NCBI GenBank assembly: GCA_002221725.1
Contig: NJFT01000052.1
Location: forward strand, 144,308 to 208,307
Reading direction: 5' to 3'
Source: Scedosporium boydii
Taxonomy: Eukaryota > Ascomycota > Sordariomycetes > Microascales > Microascaceae
DNA length: 64,000 bases
The notes under the pieces were generated by a model. The model saw only the letters and a list, made by a program, of their open reading frames with translations, had not been told where the DNA came from and searched no databases. Positions 45,689-56,832 of this stretch are shown piece after piece. The translations under genes were made by a program, and so were the position numbers. Every line of letters begins with the position of its first letter. Positions within the stretch are counted from its first letter, which is position 1.

Positions 45689-46499
45689 ACCTTTCGACAC
45701 ACCGAGGAGGGCAATACAATAAAGGGCTCAAACGAGGGGTAAGGATCGTGGGCAGAGGCAAAATCGGAGGCGAAATTGTAGGAGGATGTACAATGCACAA
45801 CCACACAATCACCATCCACGACTGATGTACACATGCACATAAGAAGCAGGCAAGAACAGTAGATGAAGCAAGATAAGCCTTGTCACAGTAGAAAGCATTA
45901 TCACCATCCTACTTTTCAGAATCAGATTAATATTGATGGAGGTACCTTATGTGAACCTTCTCTACACCTTCCTAGAAAAGTGATACATTGTGACATGTAT
46001 TTCCCTATAGAGGCTCTGCAACCTGAAAGTGTCTATGGTGGTTGACATGTGAAGGTCACGATATACCTGCCTCCCTTTCATACATTGATCAATAATCAAT
46101 GAGCTTACAATGGCGGGATTCAAAGTTGTATCAGGAAGGGGATCTAGCATCACCGTTCCAGATTAGGAAGAAGGCGAGCTCAATACCCTTACCTTTTGTC
46201 ATTCTTCCATGACCCTCCAGGCCCTTCGATGCTTATGAATCAGACCGAATAGAAACGACAATCAGGTTCGAGCTCAATAGGAGGATATAGTATTTTGAAT
46301 AGAGAGCTCATTCCTAGACCTAGCTCTCCTCCTCCAGATCTGAGCTGGAAGCTATCTAACTAAAGAGCAAAATGACAAACGCCGGCCCTATTACTTCCGT
46401 TTCCCGATCAAACGTAAAACACAAAACTTAATGAAACCACCCTCGTTAATGAAGGCATAAGCATGTCGCCCTCCCTGCGGTGACTACCAGATACCCAGC
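45689..46499. other. Intergenic: glycosylase promoter, SH3-protein 3' flank
   Basis: About 0.8 kb between two minus-strand genes. No additional gene or repeat recognised. Confidence 0.5.
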
Positions 46500-47445
46500 T
46501 TAGAAAATGCTGTTGACAATATTGCTTCCTATCGTAGCACCAGCACCGAAGATAGCAGCGTTACCGAGCCTAGAGATGTTCGTTAGCATGAAAAGCTCGC
46601 CTCGGATAACCCAAAAGGTGAAAACGCCATCACTTACTTCTTGCCAAACTTCTTGCCATGTTGCTCAAACTTGCTTCCACCCTCCTTTCCAGGCTCACCT
46701 CCCTGACTTCCCTCGGCAACAGCCATAGGCGGCACCTGCGCATTATAAGGGTTCATAGGAGCCGCAGGCCCTGGGTATCCGGTCTTCTCAGGCTCCTCGA
46801 TAAGGACGTAATTCTTAGGGAAGATACCCTCCTGTCCCGTTCGCAAGTTTCGGCCCATCCACCAGTCGGCGTTCATGTACTCGTGAATCGCAATGCTGTC
46901 GTCCTTCTCGAAGCTGACGTCCCGCGCATCTTGGCCGTTGTAGGGGTACAGTGCACGGGCGTGGGCAAGTACGGGCTTGACCGGGGCAGGGGGCTGAGGA
47001 GGTTGGTTTCGGATGGGGAGGCTCGGGGGGCCGGTCTGGTGGTAGGCTGGCGGCGGGTTAACGTTTGGTTCGGGGTTCGGTGTGGGAGTCGACTTCTCGG
47101 AGGTTACGGGGGTCGCTGTGCGGTTCCGCGCGACCGCCGCTCCACCACCGTGTAGAGGACTTTCGGCAGGGAGAAGGTTCATGATAGTTTCGTAGGCATC
47201 GTCCTCGATGAGGCCCTTCTCGACTAGGGTCTCAAGCTCCTGCAGTGGATTTGTTAGCATGTTGTGTCCAGGACCGCCCCGCTCGCAAAAGGGGGGGGGA
47301 ACTTCGTGACGACTTCGGTGGGGAGATCTTAATAGGCAACCAGGAATCGCTTCCCACCGAAATGGTTCCATGATCGACATACATTCTTAATGTTCCGAAG
47401 AGATCGGTTTGTTTCGATGATCGCCTGCCTGTCCATGCTGACCAT
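46500..47445 (-). CDS. SH3-domain protein, LSB1/PIN3-like
   Basis: Three exons, complement of 47383-47445, 46638-47239 and 46500-46569, give 244 aa. Yeast Lsb1 and Pin3/Lsb2 bind the Las17 (WASP) actin nucleation promoter and affect prion formation. The N-terminus, with ETNRSLRNIKN and ELETLVEKGLIEDDAYETI, matches the helical start of that family. A Pro-rich linker leads to one SH3 domain at about residues 125-180 (ARALYPYNGQDARDVSFEKD, then WWMGRN, TGQEGIFPKNYV). The last exon gives the short Gly/Ala-rich tail (GNAAIFGAGATIGSNIVNSI), also conserved in Lsb1. Introns have GTATGT and GTAAGT donors. Its likely partner class, a Las17/WASP gene, lies 15 kb away at 62.5 kb in the same window; linkage is probably incidental. 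Confidence 0.87.
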
Positions 47446-48746
47446 GTTTGCGACGCGATGTTGCGAATAACGAGAGACGAATAGGGGAGACAATAGGCGG
47501 TGTGAGGTTGAGCGATAGTTCCTCGATATATGATTAAACGCGGCGATTAAGGACGTCGGATGTTGCCGCTGAGTAGAGATCGTAGAATGCAGAAGTTGGC
47601 GAGATTTGGTTTATGTGTTGGTTCGGGGAACCGGCCGATTTGATGGAGTCGAAAAAGTAGGCTGTGCCAGGTAACACTACCTCCTAGTCACATAGTGTAA
47701 AGGTAACGAAGGTAACGGGTAGCACGGGACGCCGGAGGAGGAATGCGTGGCCTTGTCCCACAATTACTCAAAATGTCCAGTTTGGCGGGGCTTGGCTTTC
47801 CAGGAACGGATTGATCGATGATGTTTTCCAGTGGGGGCCGAAACTTGGCGATCAAATCCTTGAACTTTGAATACGGGAATTTTCATGACTGGGTGCGGTT
47901 TGAGGGAATCTGAGGATTTAACGAGCATAGAAGATTTCAGGGTCCTTAACTTAAGGGATACGCGGTCAAGAAGCCCGGCGTGGATATTTAATCATAACTT
48001 CACCCACCCAACCTTGAGAATCCGTTCCTCACCAAAGTTCGCCGATATTAACAGCGTTCGAATATATGTTTTCCACGGACCTCACCGTTCCGGAGGCCTT
48101 AACTATCCTTGATACAGGATGGGGGGTTTATGAGCCGATATCAAACTTGTGCGTCCTATCAGCGGGCAACTCCTCGTTTTGAGATGGTGGGGTGTTGTGC
48201 CTGGTGTCTTGCAGTACTTGCGGAGCCTATCAGTGCATTGGGGACAGTGTCAAGCCTCTGTTGGAGGTCATTGAAGCCTTTCCCGATGGGCTGGTATCTT
48301 GAACATGGCTCTACGTTTGGGGTGACACAAGGATGTTAGTGGGGAAATATCTTTGAAGAACGTCATCGACATTCGCAGCGCCCGAGATGGATGAAATTCA
48401 AGTTACTATCGATATCCTAGTAGTCACACATGTGAAAGGCATCCGTGGGGGCTTGACGTCCTCCAGTGATAAAGAACACGGGCTACATCTCAACAATGGG
48501 CAATAGAGGGCGTTTCCGAATCCTGGGGTCGAGGAAGGAGAGGAGAGGGGCTATGAAGACTGACGAGATGAAGGCTGAACCAGCGAATGGCACCTGCAGA
48601 GCCTCGACATACTCATTTTCCATAGTGCATGTATATAATACTCGCACGAGAGAAAAAGATCACTTGTTTTATACATATCCAATACATATATTCCTTATAA
48701 TCTTATCATCTATCTTTTTTCACCAACCGCCAACGACGCCATACAT
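47446..48746. other. Intergenic: SH3-protein promoter, PrpD 3' flank
   Basis: About 1.3 kb. No gene, tRNA or clear repeat found. The right end (48600-48746) is A/T-rich and probably the 3' UTR of the dehydratase gene. Confidence 0.5.
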
Positions 48747-50549
48747 TTAAAACTTCTTATCCTTAACAACATAGAGATCAACATACTCATCAACGCTCAT
48801 AGCATCCAAAGTCTTTCCATCAACACCGAGGTCAACAAGCTGCTTCACCTTATCGGCAGAGTAGTGAGGAGCAAGGTGCCTCTTGTACTTGGCGAGAATC
48901 TCAGGCTTAGCCTCCTCCCTCCTGAGCCTATGGCCGAGAGGAGCCTCGACAACGACTTCATCAAGGATGGTGCCGTCGTTGAGCTCGACGGTGAGGGCGT
49001 TGGAGATGGTGCGGAGCTCGGGGTTGTGGTAGTCCTTGGTGAACTGGGGGTCCTCGACGCAGGTGATGCGCTTGCGGAGGGACTCGACGAGGGGCGAGGT
49101 GGCGGCCTCGGATCCGTCGACGTAGTCGGTGGCCTCGAGGCGGCCGAAGGTGAGCATGACGGAGCACATGTACTGGATGCAGTGGTCACGGTCGGCGAAG
49201 TTGTCCATGGGCTTGAACTGCTTGTCGATGATGCGGATGCAGGCCTCGTGGGTTCGGCAGGTGATGGCCTTGATGTCGGCGGCGCTCTTGCCCTGGGCCT
49301 TGAGGATGGCGTGGATCTTCTGGGAAGCCTCGACGGCGGTCTGGGAGTGGAACTCGGCGGGGTAGGAGACCTTGAAGAGGACGTTCTCCATGACGTAGCT
49401 GCCGTAGGGCCTCTGGAACTCGAACTTGTTGCCCTTGAAGAGGACATCGTAGAAGCCCCAAGTAGGAGCGGAGAGGACGGTGGGGATACCCTTCTCGCCC
49501 TTGAGGACCTTGAGGGCAAGGTTCACGGCACGCTGGCAAGCATCACCGGCAGCCCAGCTCTTTCGAGACATGGTGTTGGGGGAGTGCCTGTAGGTCCTGA
49601 GGGACTGGCCGTCAACCCACGCCTGGGTGATGGCATCGGCGGTCTGGGACTCGGAGAGGCCGAGCATCTTGGAGACGACGGCGGTGGAGGCGACCTTGAC
49701 GAGGACGACGTGGTCGAGACCAACGCGGTTGTACGAGTTGAGGAGGGCGAGGCAGCCCTGGATCTCGTGGGCCTTGATCATGCCCTCGAGGACGTCACGG
49801 ACGGTGAAGGTCTTGCCGCCGGCGATGTTGCCACCGGCCTTGTTGGTGCGGGTGACCCAGTCGGCAACGGCGAGGATGGCACCGAGGTTGTCAGAGGGAT
49901 GGCCCCACTCAGCGGCGAGCCAGCAGTCGTTGTAGTCGAGCCATCGGATCATGGCACCAATGTTGAAGGCACCATTGACGGGGTCCAACTCGAAGGGAGT
50001 TCCAGGAACGCGGGAGCCGCTGGGGACAACGGTTCCGGGAACGGTGGGGCCGAGAAGCTTGGTGCACTCGGGGAAGTTGAGGGCCTCAAGACCGCAGCCG
50101 AGGGTGTCGATGAACACCCACCTCGCAGTGTCGAACTATTGACGGGATGGGAAAAAAGCGTTAGAATCTTCAATTGAAAAGCCAATTGGCCATGGTAGGG
50201 AGTATAGGGGAGAGGACGGAGAGTATAGAGTATAGGGGCTAACGTGTCGACGGAGGTTGGGCGTGAAAGGGATACTCACAGCGAGCTCAGAGTCGATGTT
50301 GTAGTTGTGGACATAACCGGCAATGTCGGTGATCTCGGGATCATAGTCGTTCTTCTCAGACGCCATGGTGGAAGTAAAGGCAAACTGCCTCCTGGCACTG
50401 GTGGAAAAGCTAGCGGCTCCGACCCTGGGCGCAGCGGTGATGCAGCGCCTGTAACCAACAGCAGTAGCACAAGTCAACGACGAGGTGCTCCGTCTGGGGA
50501 CCGAGATCTTGCGGGAAACTGCTCGGAGGCTTCGATTGACGGCAGACAT
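48747..50549 (-). CDS. prpD: 2-methylcitrate dehydratase (MmgE/PrpD family), mitochondrial
   Basis: Two exons, complement of 50280-50549 and 48747-50135, encode 552 aa. The enzyme dehydrates 2-methylcitrate to 2-methylaconitate in the methylcitrate cycle, which detoxifies propionyl-CoA. The first 60 residues form a mitochondrial presequence: Arg/Ser/Ala-rich, almost without acidic residues, with a typical SFSTSARRQF end. The MmgE/PrpD domain follows, with FIDTLGCGLEALNFPECTKL, FNIGAMIRWLDYNDCWLAAE, GHPSDNLGAILAVADW, KAHEIQGCLAL and RKSWAAGDACQRAVNLALK. The C-terminal lid region (EAPLGHRLRREEAKPEILAK) is complete. The 144-nt intron (GTGAGT) is in phase 0. Codon use is strongly C/G-biased at third positions, as in highly expressed genes, which also opens a long shadow frame on the other strand. 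Confidence 0.95.
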
Positions 50550-51681
50550 GATGTCCTTCTTTTGTTTCTCAACTTTTCCGTGGTCCCGTTCAAAAGTCCA
50601 GGAACCCCTTCAAGCTGGTCGATTTGGAGGATGGATTATCTTGTTTATGCCTGATCAATTGTTGAGGACAACTTCCGCGAACTTTCGGGGAGCTTTCACC
50701 TTGGGGGAGGGAGCATGTGGGTGGGGTGGGTTTTATACCAACAATGTTGCAGGTTTGAGCCGTGCATTCCCCTTGTGTGGGTTGTGTGGGGGGAGAATTT
50801 AGCGTTTTTTTCGCTGCCTTCTCCAATGTCCTTTCTCCATCCACCACCTTTTCACCTTGGGAATCCACTGAGCCGAACGCCTGCGAGCGGATTCCCGAAG
50901 GAGGCCGAGAAACTGCACTGTTTAGGCCTCGGTTGTACGCGGACTGCCGCCCGCCATAAACTCGGGGAGAGCTCCAATTGTCCCTCACTTGCCACGATTG
51001 ATTGATTAATTTGATGTATTGGATTTGGGGTAATGCCGAGCCCGGAGGAATCCCCTCACGAACGATGGAGATTTTTTTTTTTTTTTGTTGAGCCAAGATT
51101 ATATCTTCAGCTATTTACGAAGTCTTGCTCTCTGGGCAGGGACTTGCATTCACATAAAGCCGCACGAAGTCGGCAATAGGACCATGTGCACCTCGATCGC
51201 CGCGCCATGCAGTATTTAGTCTCACTGAAGCATCAATTGTACATGGAGTGTATGATCTGATGTGATGCTGTCCTGTGCCAGCAAGGTCGCAGTATCAATT
51301 GTTCTAGTATCATGATGTTTCGACGCGATTAACAAAGAAATTCTAATCGGATGAAAATGAATCTAAAAATAAAAATAGAATTTACAGAAAGTCAATTTCA
51401 TAACAAGCTTGGAACTGCTCTAGATGGTATCTCAACTATCAAACGCCCTCATAGAAGCGAGAAAAAAAATTGGACAAAAGAAAAATTCGTCTGAACGCAT
51501 GCATCTCAGTCCACGTTTGCAACTCATTAATTCCCCCAAGACCATCGTCTCGTATCGATGGGTAAGGGGTATCTGGTATCGGTAGTAGTATCATTCCATC
51601 CAACCGATCTGATGTGGCTTGGCTGTGAGGGCCGTTGCCGCACAGCTCGCCTGTACTGTCTGTCGTGAGAATAAATCCGTC
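50550..51681. other. Intergenic: PrpD promoter, RBR ligase 3' flank
   Basis: About 1.1 kb. The PrpD promoter side is G/C-rich with GTGGGG sites (listed). A 15-T run lies at 51072-51086. No further gene. Confidence 0.5.
50721..50791. promoter_or_regulatory. Possible CreA-type (SYGGRG) site pair
   Basis: Two GTGGGG hexamers (50721-50726 and 50786-50791) fit the SYGGRG consensus of the fungal carbon catabolite repressor CreA/Cre1. They lie 170-240 bases upstream of the methylcitrate dehydratase ATG. Paired sites in a carbon-metabolism promoter are plausible, but the stretch is G-rich and chance matches are easy. Confidence 0.28.
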
Positions 51682-53816
51682 TTAACCCCGATCCTCCATG
51701 ACGGAGCACTCAGGAGGCCAGCGCGGGATCGGAATGGAGGCGAATTTCACCTTTCGCTCCTGTTCCAGCTTGCGACGGAGAATCTCCACCTGGAGGAGCC
51801 AGCGCCATTGAAGCTTCGTCTGCCGCTGGCAAAATTCCCGCGCGAGCATATCTTCTTCGAGAGCAAATTCTGCCGCTAGATTCTCGATTTCCTCGGCTCG
51901 TTTGCTCAGGAGCTTCTGCCACTCTTCCTTTTGTCGCTCAACCAGCTCTTCCATGGCTTTAAGCTGGCGGTCTCGCATGACGTTGATTTTTGCTTTGTGA
52001 AGACGCTCTATGTTGTTGCGTAGATTATATTGCTGGCCGAGCTCCCGCAGATCCCGCTCTGTCACGACCCGTGGCGGCAAGTCCGCGTCGGGGCTTCGGC
52101 CGAGCCCTTCGCAGTAAGCTTCCATATATTTTAGGCGAATACGGATACTGCGCTCGCTTTGCTCGAGGGTTTCTTCGAGCTCCATCTCGGCGGCGAGTTG
52201 GCGGTCTTCTAGGTGTGTCACTGTCTTGGCGTGCCTGTCCTTCATCTTCTCCATCTGGTCCGAGTATTTATCGGACAAGGCTAGCTTCTTCTGCAACTGC
52301 CTTGCCCACATCAAGTCTCGCTTCTTTTTGATGAAAGCTTGGAATCTGACGAATTCTGCCGATTGTTCATCGGCCAAGTTCGAGAATTCAAGGCTGTTCG
52401 CCGTACGCTCCCTCGCATCTCGTTGTTCGATCGCTTCTGCAGCAGCGGCTGCCTCCCGCGCCGCCTTCTCGGCCTCCCTCTCGGCTAACCTTGCGGCTTC
52501 TTCGGCTTGCCTCCTCTCCAACTCTTCCTCTCCGTTGCAAAAGTTGGGGCATCCTACCGTCGGATCCCAAACGGCGCCGCATATATAACAAAATTGTGCC
52601 TTACACCGACAAGTCATATGGGTGCACCCTTGTGTAAGTTCGACGAGGGTCCGACACCTATAGCACCTCCTCCAGCCCGACTTCTCTCCAATCTTCAGTA
52701 CAGCATCTAATTCCCCATCATCTGGGCAATCTTGGCCCCGCTGATGGGCTTCGTGTTTACACATCGAACAAGCCTTGGTGGAGCACTTCCTGCATATGAC
52801 AACGAAGGGGTGTTTCGGGTCGATTTTGTTTCGCGGCGGGATGAACTCTCCACAATTAGCATTCGGGCAAAAGACTCGCGAGTCCCATGGCGTGCTGAAT
52901 TGCACAACCGCCTTCAGGAAACGGATTTGCGCTTCCACGCCGAGAAGTTCGGTTAGTAAGGAGCTCGGGATCGGTAGGGTGCAGCATCTCGGGGGCATCT
53001 TGGATTCGTCTCTCGTCGCTTGATCTATCATGATTTTCAAGCATTCGCTGCAATATGTGTGACCGCAAGGCAGGTCTTTCGGGGAGGTCGACGGATCGAA
53101 GTCTTCTCGGCAACAGACACAAGACCTAGTAAATAGTCTTCAATGGTAAGTACGAGTTCAAACAGTCCAACGAAATCTAACAGCTACTCGGCCACTCACG
53201 TCGTAGCCCTCGAGGTGGTATTCGATTGTCTCCTCTTCCAAGGCATTCGCGGCTTCATGAAGCCAATCCTAAAGGTCGATGTTTTCGTCTTGTTGTTCAA
53301 GGCATGCAAGCGCCTCTGGCGGGCCGCATCTGTACTCTCGGAGACTTCTGTTCTGGTATATTTCGGTTGAGTAATATTCGGACCCAGCTGAGAGAGATAT
53401 CTATCGTAGAGTTCGAAGCTGAGACTTTCCGACCAGCGACGGGGATTCAATGGTATCGGTATCTCGGTCATTGAGGGGGCATTGGGCGTGGAGGGGCATC
53501 GGGATGTTGTAGTGCTACGTGAGACCGAGCGGGCCTGTGCGTCGGAGAAGGAGTTGATGAGGGAGTCGAGACTCGACGAAATCCTCTTGTCGGCGCCGAC
53601 TGCAGGTTGCGATGCATCGATTCCCAAATCCAAAGCCTCTCTTATAAGCGCGTTGTCCAACTCTGTCTCAGTCGTGACATTTCGGGCGCAGAGAACGTCG
53701 ACGAGATAATCGAGGTTGTCGCCATCGGGGTTGAGGAGAGTGGGGCTGGGGCTGTCCATCGTTGTCGTGATCAGTGGTTGGGCCTGATAAGCCAAAGTTG
53801 AGCCCATCGACGCCAT
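51682..53816 (-). CDS. RBR-type E3 ubiquitin ligase (RING1-IBR-RING2)
   Basis: Two exons, complement of 53200-53816 and 51682-53125, give 686 aa. RING1 starts right at the splice junction (C208 and C211, then CGHTYCSEC). The IBR follows (CPNANCGEF, CRKCSTKACSMCKHEAHQRG). RING2 reads CYRCRTLVELTQGCTHMTCR and continues CKAQFCYICG; the Cys in GCTHM is the expected catalytic residue that accepts ubiquitin from the E2. The first 200 residues are Ser/Thr-rich, with a few conserved-looking stretches such as DLGIDASQP. The C-terminal 280 residues are almost wholly charged coiled coil, with Glu/Arg/Lys/Ala repeats. No transmembrane segment is seen. Substrate unknown; related fungal IBR proteins are uncharacterised. 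Confidence 0.9.
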
Positions 53817-56800
53817 TTCCTGCACCTAGGAAAGCTATATACAGCGAGGGGGGAAGGGGAGAAAATAAAATCTATAGAAGGATGAACACGGCGGTTGTGG
53901 GGAAAGGAGGTATTATAAATTATTCATAAGGAAGCCGCGCATCATCGTGGTCGACCAAGGAGGCCGGTGCAAAGAGGTCAATTGAGATCGATTCAGAGAC
54001 TCCCAATACTCGGTCAAGGCAGGCATGGACCACTTCTTAAAACAAGTCGGGTGCGAAACGAGAGAGCAAGAAGAGAGGCGTCCAAAGGTGTCGCCAGTCG
54101 CTAATAATGGGGGACGATCAAGTGCCCTGATCGGAGCGATCCTGCCCGCGTGGATAAAATGGGCTTGGAAGGGGGAGAAAGCCGAAGGAACTTTGCTAAA
54201 CGCTCGGGTCCCTGAAAGAGGGTTCACGTGGTTTCAATATGAACGTTGAATTGTCGGTGTACAAAGTGAAAAAGAGTAGAGGTGAGGAGGAAGAGGAAGC
54301 AAGAGAAGGGTATTAGATGATAGACCAATGTCAGTGTAGCCAATGTGAGACCCCGGGGTCTAGAGGGATGTGATTGGGATGGGGATTGGGTTATCGCGGC
54401 GAGGGTATTTATTAAGTTCGTCGTACGAACCGTACCATTATCTTTTTGATCGACCTGAGCTAGACTTTGCATCTGGTGGATACAATTTGTCTGTTATGTA
54501 GGGCAGCGTATTTACAAGGGCCCAGAAAACCGGGTGAGACGACGCGGGACGAAACGGGGCGGGAAGACGTCGAGCAAACGGGCAATTAATATTGCTCGGA
54601 AGACAAACCCAGAAAGGCTCAGAAGTCATTGAAATTCCGTTTGCTCGTGAGTCGTGGGGTCGTGCCAGCGGATATCCAACCACCCAGCCTACTTAGTTTA
54701 CAAGTAGTGCAGTGACCCAGGACGTTCTCAGGATACTCGACAAAGCTAAAAATGTGATTCGTTCAGATTTCAAGGGACTTTGGAATCTGGAGGCATTTCT
54801 CCCAAACCAGACTCTTCAAATCGTCCGTCACCCTGCCGCTAGGCTCTGTTCGCCAACCGATGCGCTGCTTTTAATATAGCCAGTTAGCTGTGATCCGAGA
54901 GCCATGTACCGTTGTTGGGTACCCCGTCCCAGACAACAGAATACGTAATTCCCGGGTGGGTTATCCACACAACTTAAAGTATCGATCCAGATGCAGCTCG
55001 GTAGTGTCTGTGATGAATGCCACAACCAGAGACGGGTGATGTTCAGGCCGGGGTACTTGGGACAGAGACCAAATGGCATGCCGGACCAGGGTCAGCCTAG
55101 AATACAACATACTCCGTAGCCCATCCTGCACCCAGCCTGGCTGGATCGGGATGGGCAGGCCAAAAGCAGAAACAACTTTGAATCAAGCTTATCAAATCCC
55201 GATCAAAGATTAATACCGCAGTTCCGCAGGTACTATCTCGGTATTTGGCTGTTCCAAGTGCGACGACATCCTGAAATCTCATTAAAATGCCCTGCCAAGA
55301 TGGCACAAAACCGGGATGATCCGGTACTCATACTCGCTGGAAAATCCTTCGCTGCAAACAACATTTGAGGAGTGGAAACATCTCGTCTTATGTTATAAAA
55401 CTAAAGTTGGTAAAGTGTACTTCGTCGCAAAGGGAGTGGGTGCCCACGGAGCAGGTACTCCCTTCTTAAAGTACTCACGTACCCGAACATGTACACTACT
55501 TCGTAACTTCTTACACAATAGCACGATCGTAGCCAAATTGATGAGACCATCAAAACCACATGATCACCTGCGATTTGATCCGAGCAAACGGGTCTCGAGC
55601 CTCCCCTTCCCCTTCCAAGCCTGGCCAAGCGCTAGGCCCGCCCGCTCCCCACCGACCGGCGCCACCAACAAAGCTCAGGAGATCGATCAAATCAGTGGAG
55701 GCAGGAGCTTGCCGATGTCTGACAGAATTGACAGTCGTGACAGTACTCCGTAGCGACTGCCTGGCTGTGACCGGAAACTGTATTAGTGACAACAACCAGC
55801 TTCCTTCCTTTTCGTTCCTGCTTCCTCCTTCCTTCTCGGGAGCGGGGTCGGAAGAGACATGCAGGAGTCGAGCTGATAATTTCAACAATTTGATCCTCAA
55901 TATTGAAGTACGAATCACGAAGTAGCTCGAATCTTTTCACCCTCTGAAGTGCTCTCCCACCATGAAGTAGGACAAGCCGGACAAGCCACTCATAGCTCGT
56001 CCCTCCCTCGATTCCGCCGAGCTGCAAAACTAGCGACAACCACATCATCGATCCCTACCCTTTTAAAGACATGGCGTTCCCTCTTTGGCAAGATGCTCAG
56101 CTCGAGAGCCGAGCGGACGCAATAACCTAGAGTACGAAATACATGCTCAAAAAAGAAAGAAAGCAAAAAGTACGAAGTACGGAATAAAGTAAGAAGGGCG
56201 CCACGTCGATCTCTCGAGGGTATCAATATCAAGCCGGCAAGTGGATAAGGCTCAATCTCTTCTAGACCCCAGTTTAAACCGGAAGAGTGCAAGGCAAACC
56301 ATCAAAACTGGATCCATCCTCATGTACAACCGCCGTTACAATTTCAGGTCTGCAACGGAGTGCATGCAGCCCTGGTAATGTTGTGCATGCAACTTTACTG
56401 ATCGACAAACCGGCGCCGACATCTTTGATCAACCTTCAGCTCTCTACCACTCTCAACGTCGTGCAAATTTCTCCACTGGCGACGAGTTAAGTAATACAAG
56501 TAAGTAGAGTTCGCGGTTGTGGTAAGGAACACATCAATGATCTAGAGGGAGGATGAGATACCCAGGACATTGGAATTTCAGATACTCAGCTCAGCAAGGC
56601 TCGAACAACTCGTGGTCTAGAATCAAAAGCAAGCAGCCTTCGTTCTTCGGCATGCAACAGCAAACTCAATCGGCCACCCTTGCGAATTGCACGTGGGAAG
56701 CTAACGAACACAGACAAACCAACTCGCTTCCAGCACTCAACGCCAAACCCCGGCTGAAGATACGAAGTACGAAGCAGACATGTGGTCCCTTTGCCAAGTA

Positions 56801-56832
56801 CGAATAATACAATCAAGATCAAATTGGCTTTC
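53817..56832. other. Intergenic (3 kb), motif-rich
   Basis: About 3 kb between two minus-strand genes, holding the promoter of the RBR ligase and the 3' flank of the methyltransferase. Five of the 14 TACTYCGTA-type motifs in the window are here. No gene could be supported. Confidence 0.5.
55110..56769. repeat. Cluster of five TACTYCGTA-type motifs
   Basis: Copies at 55110-55118 and 55744-55752 (TACTCCGTA), 55497-55505 (TACTTCGTA), and 56170-56178 and 56761-56769 (TACGAAGTA). All lie between the RBR ligase and the RID-type gene. Confidence 0.6.

Noticed and set aside
48864..50177. 437-codon open frame on the plus strand
   Set aside because: Antisense mirror of the methylcitrate dehydratase gene; Gly/Val/Glu-rich product typical of GC-biased codons read backwards.
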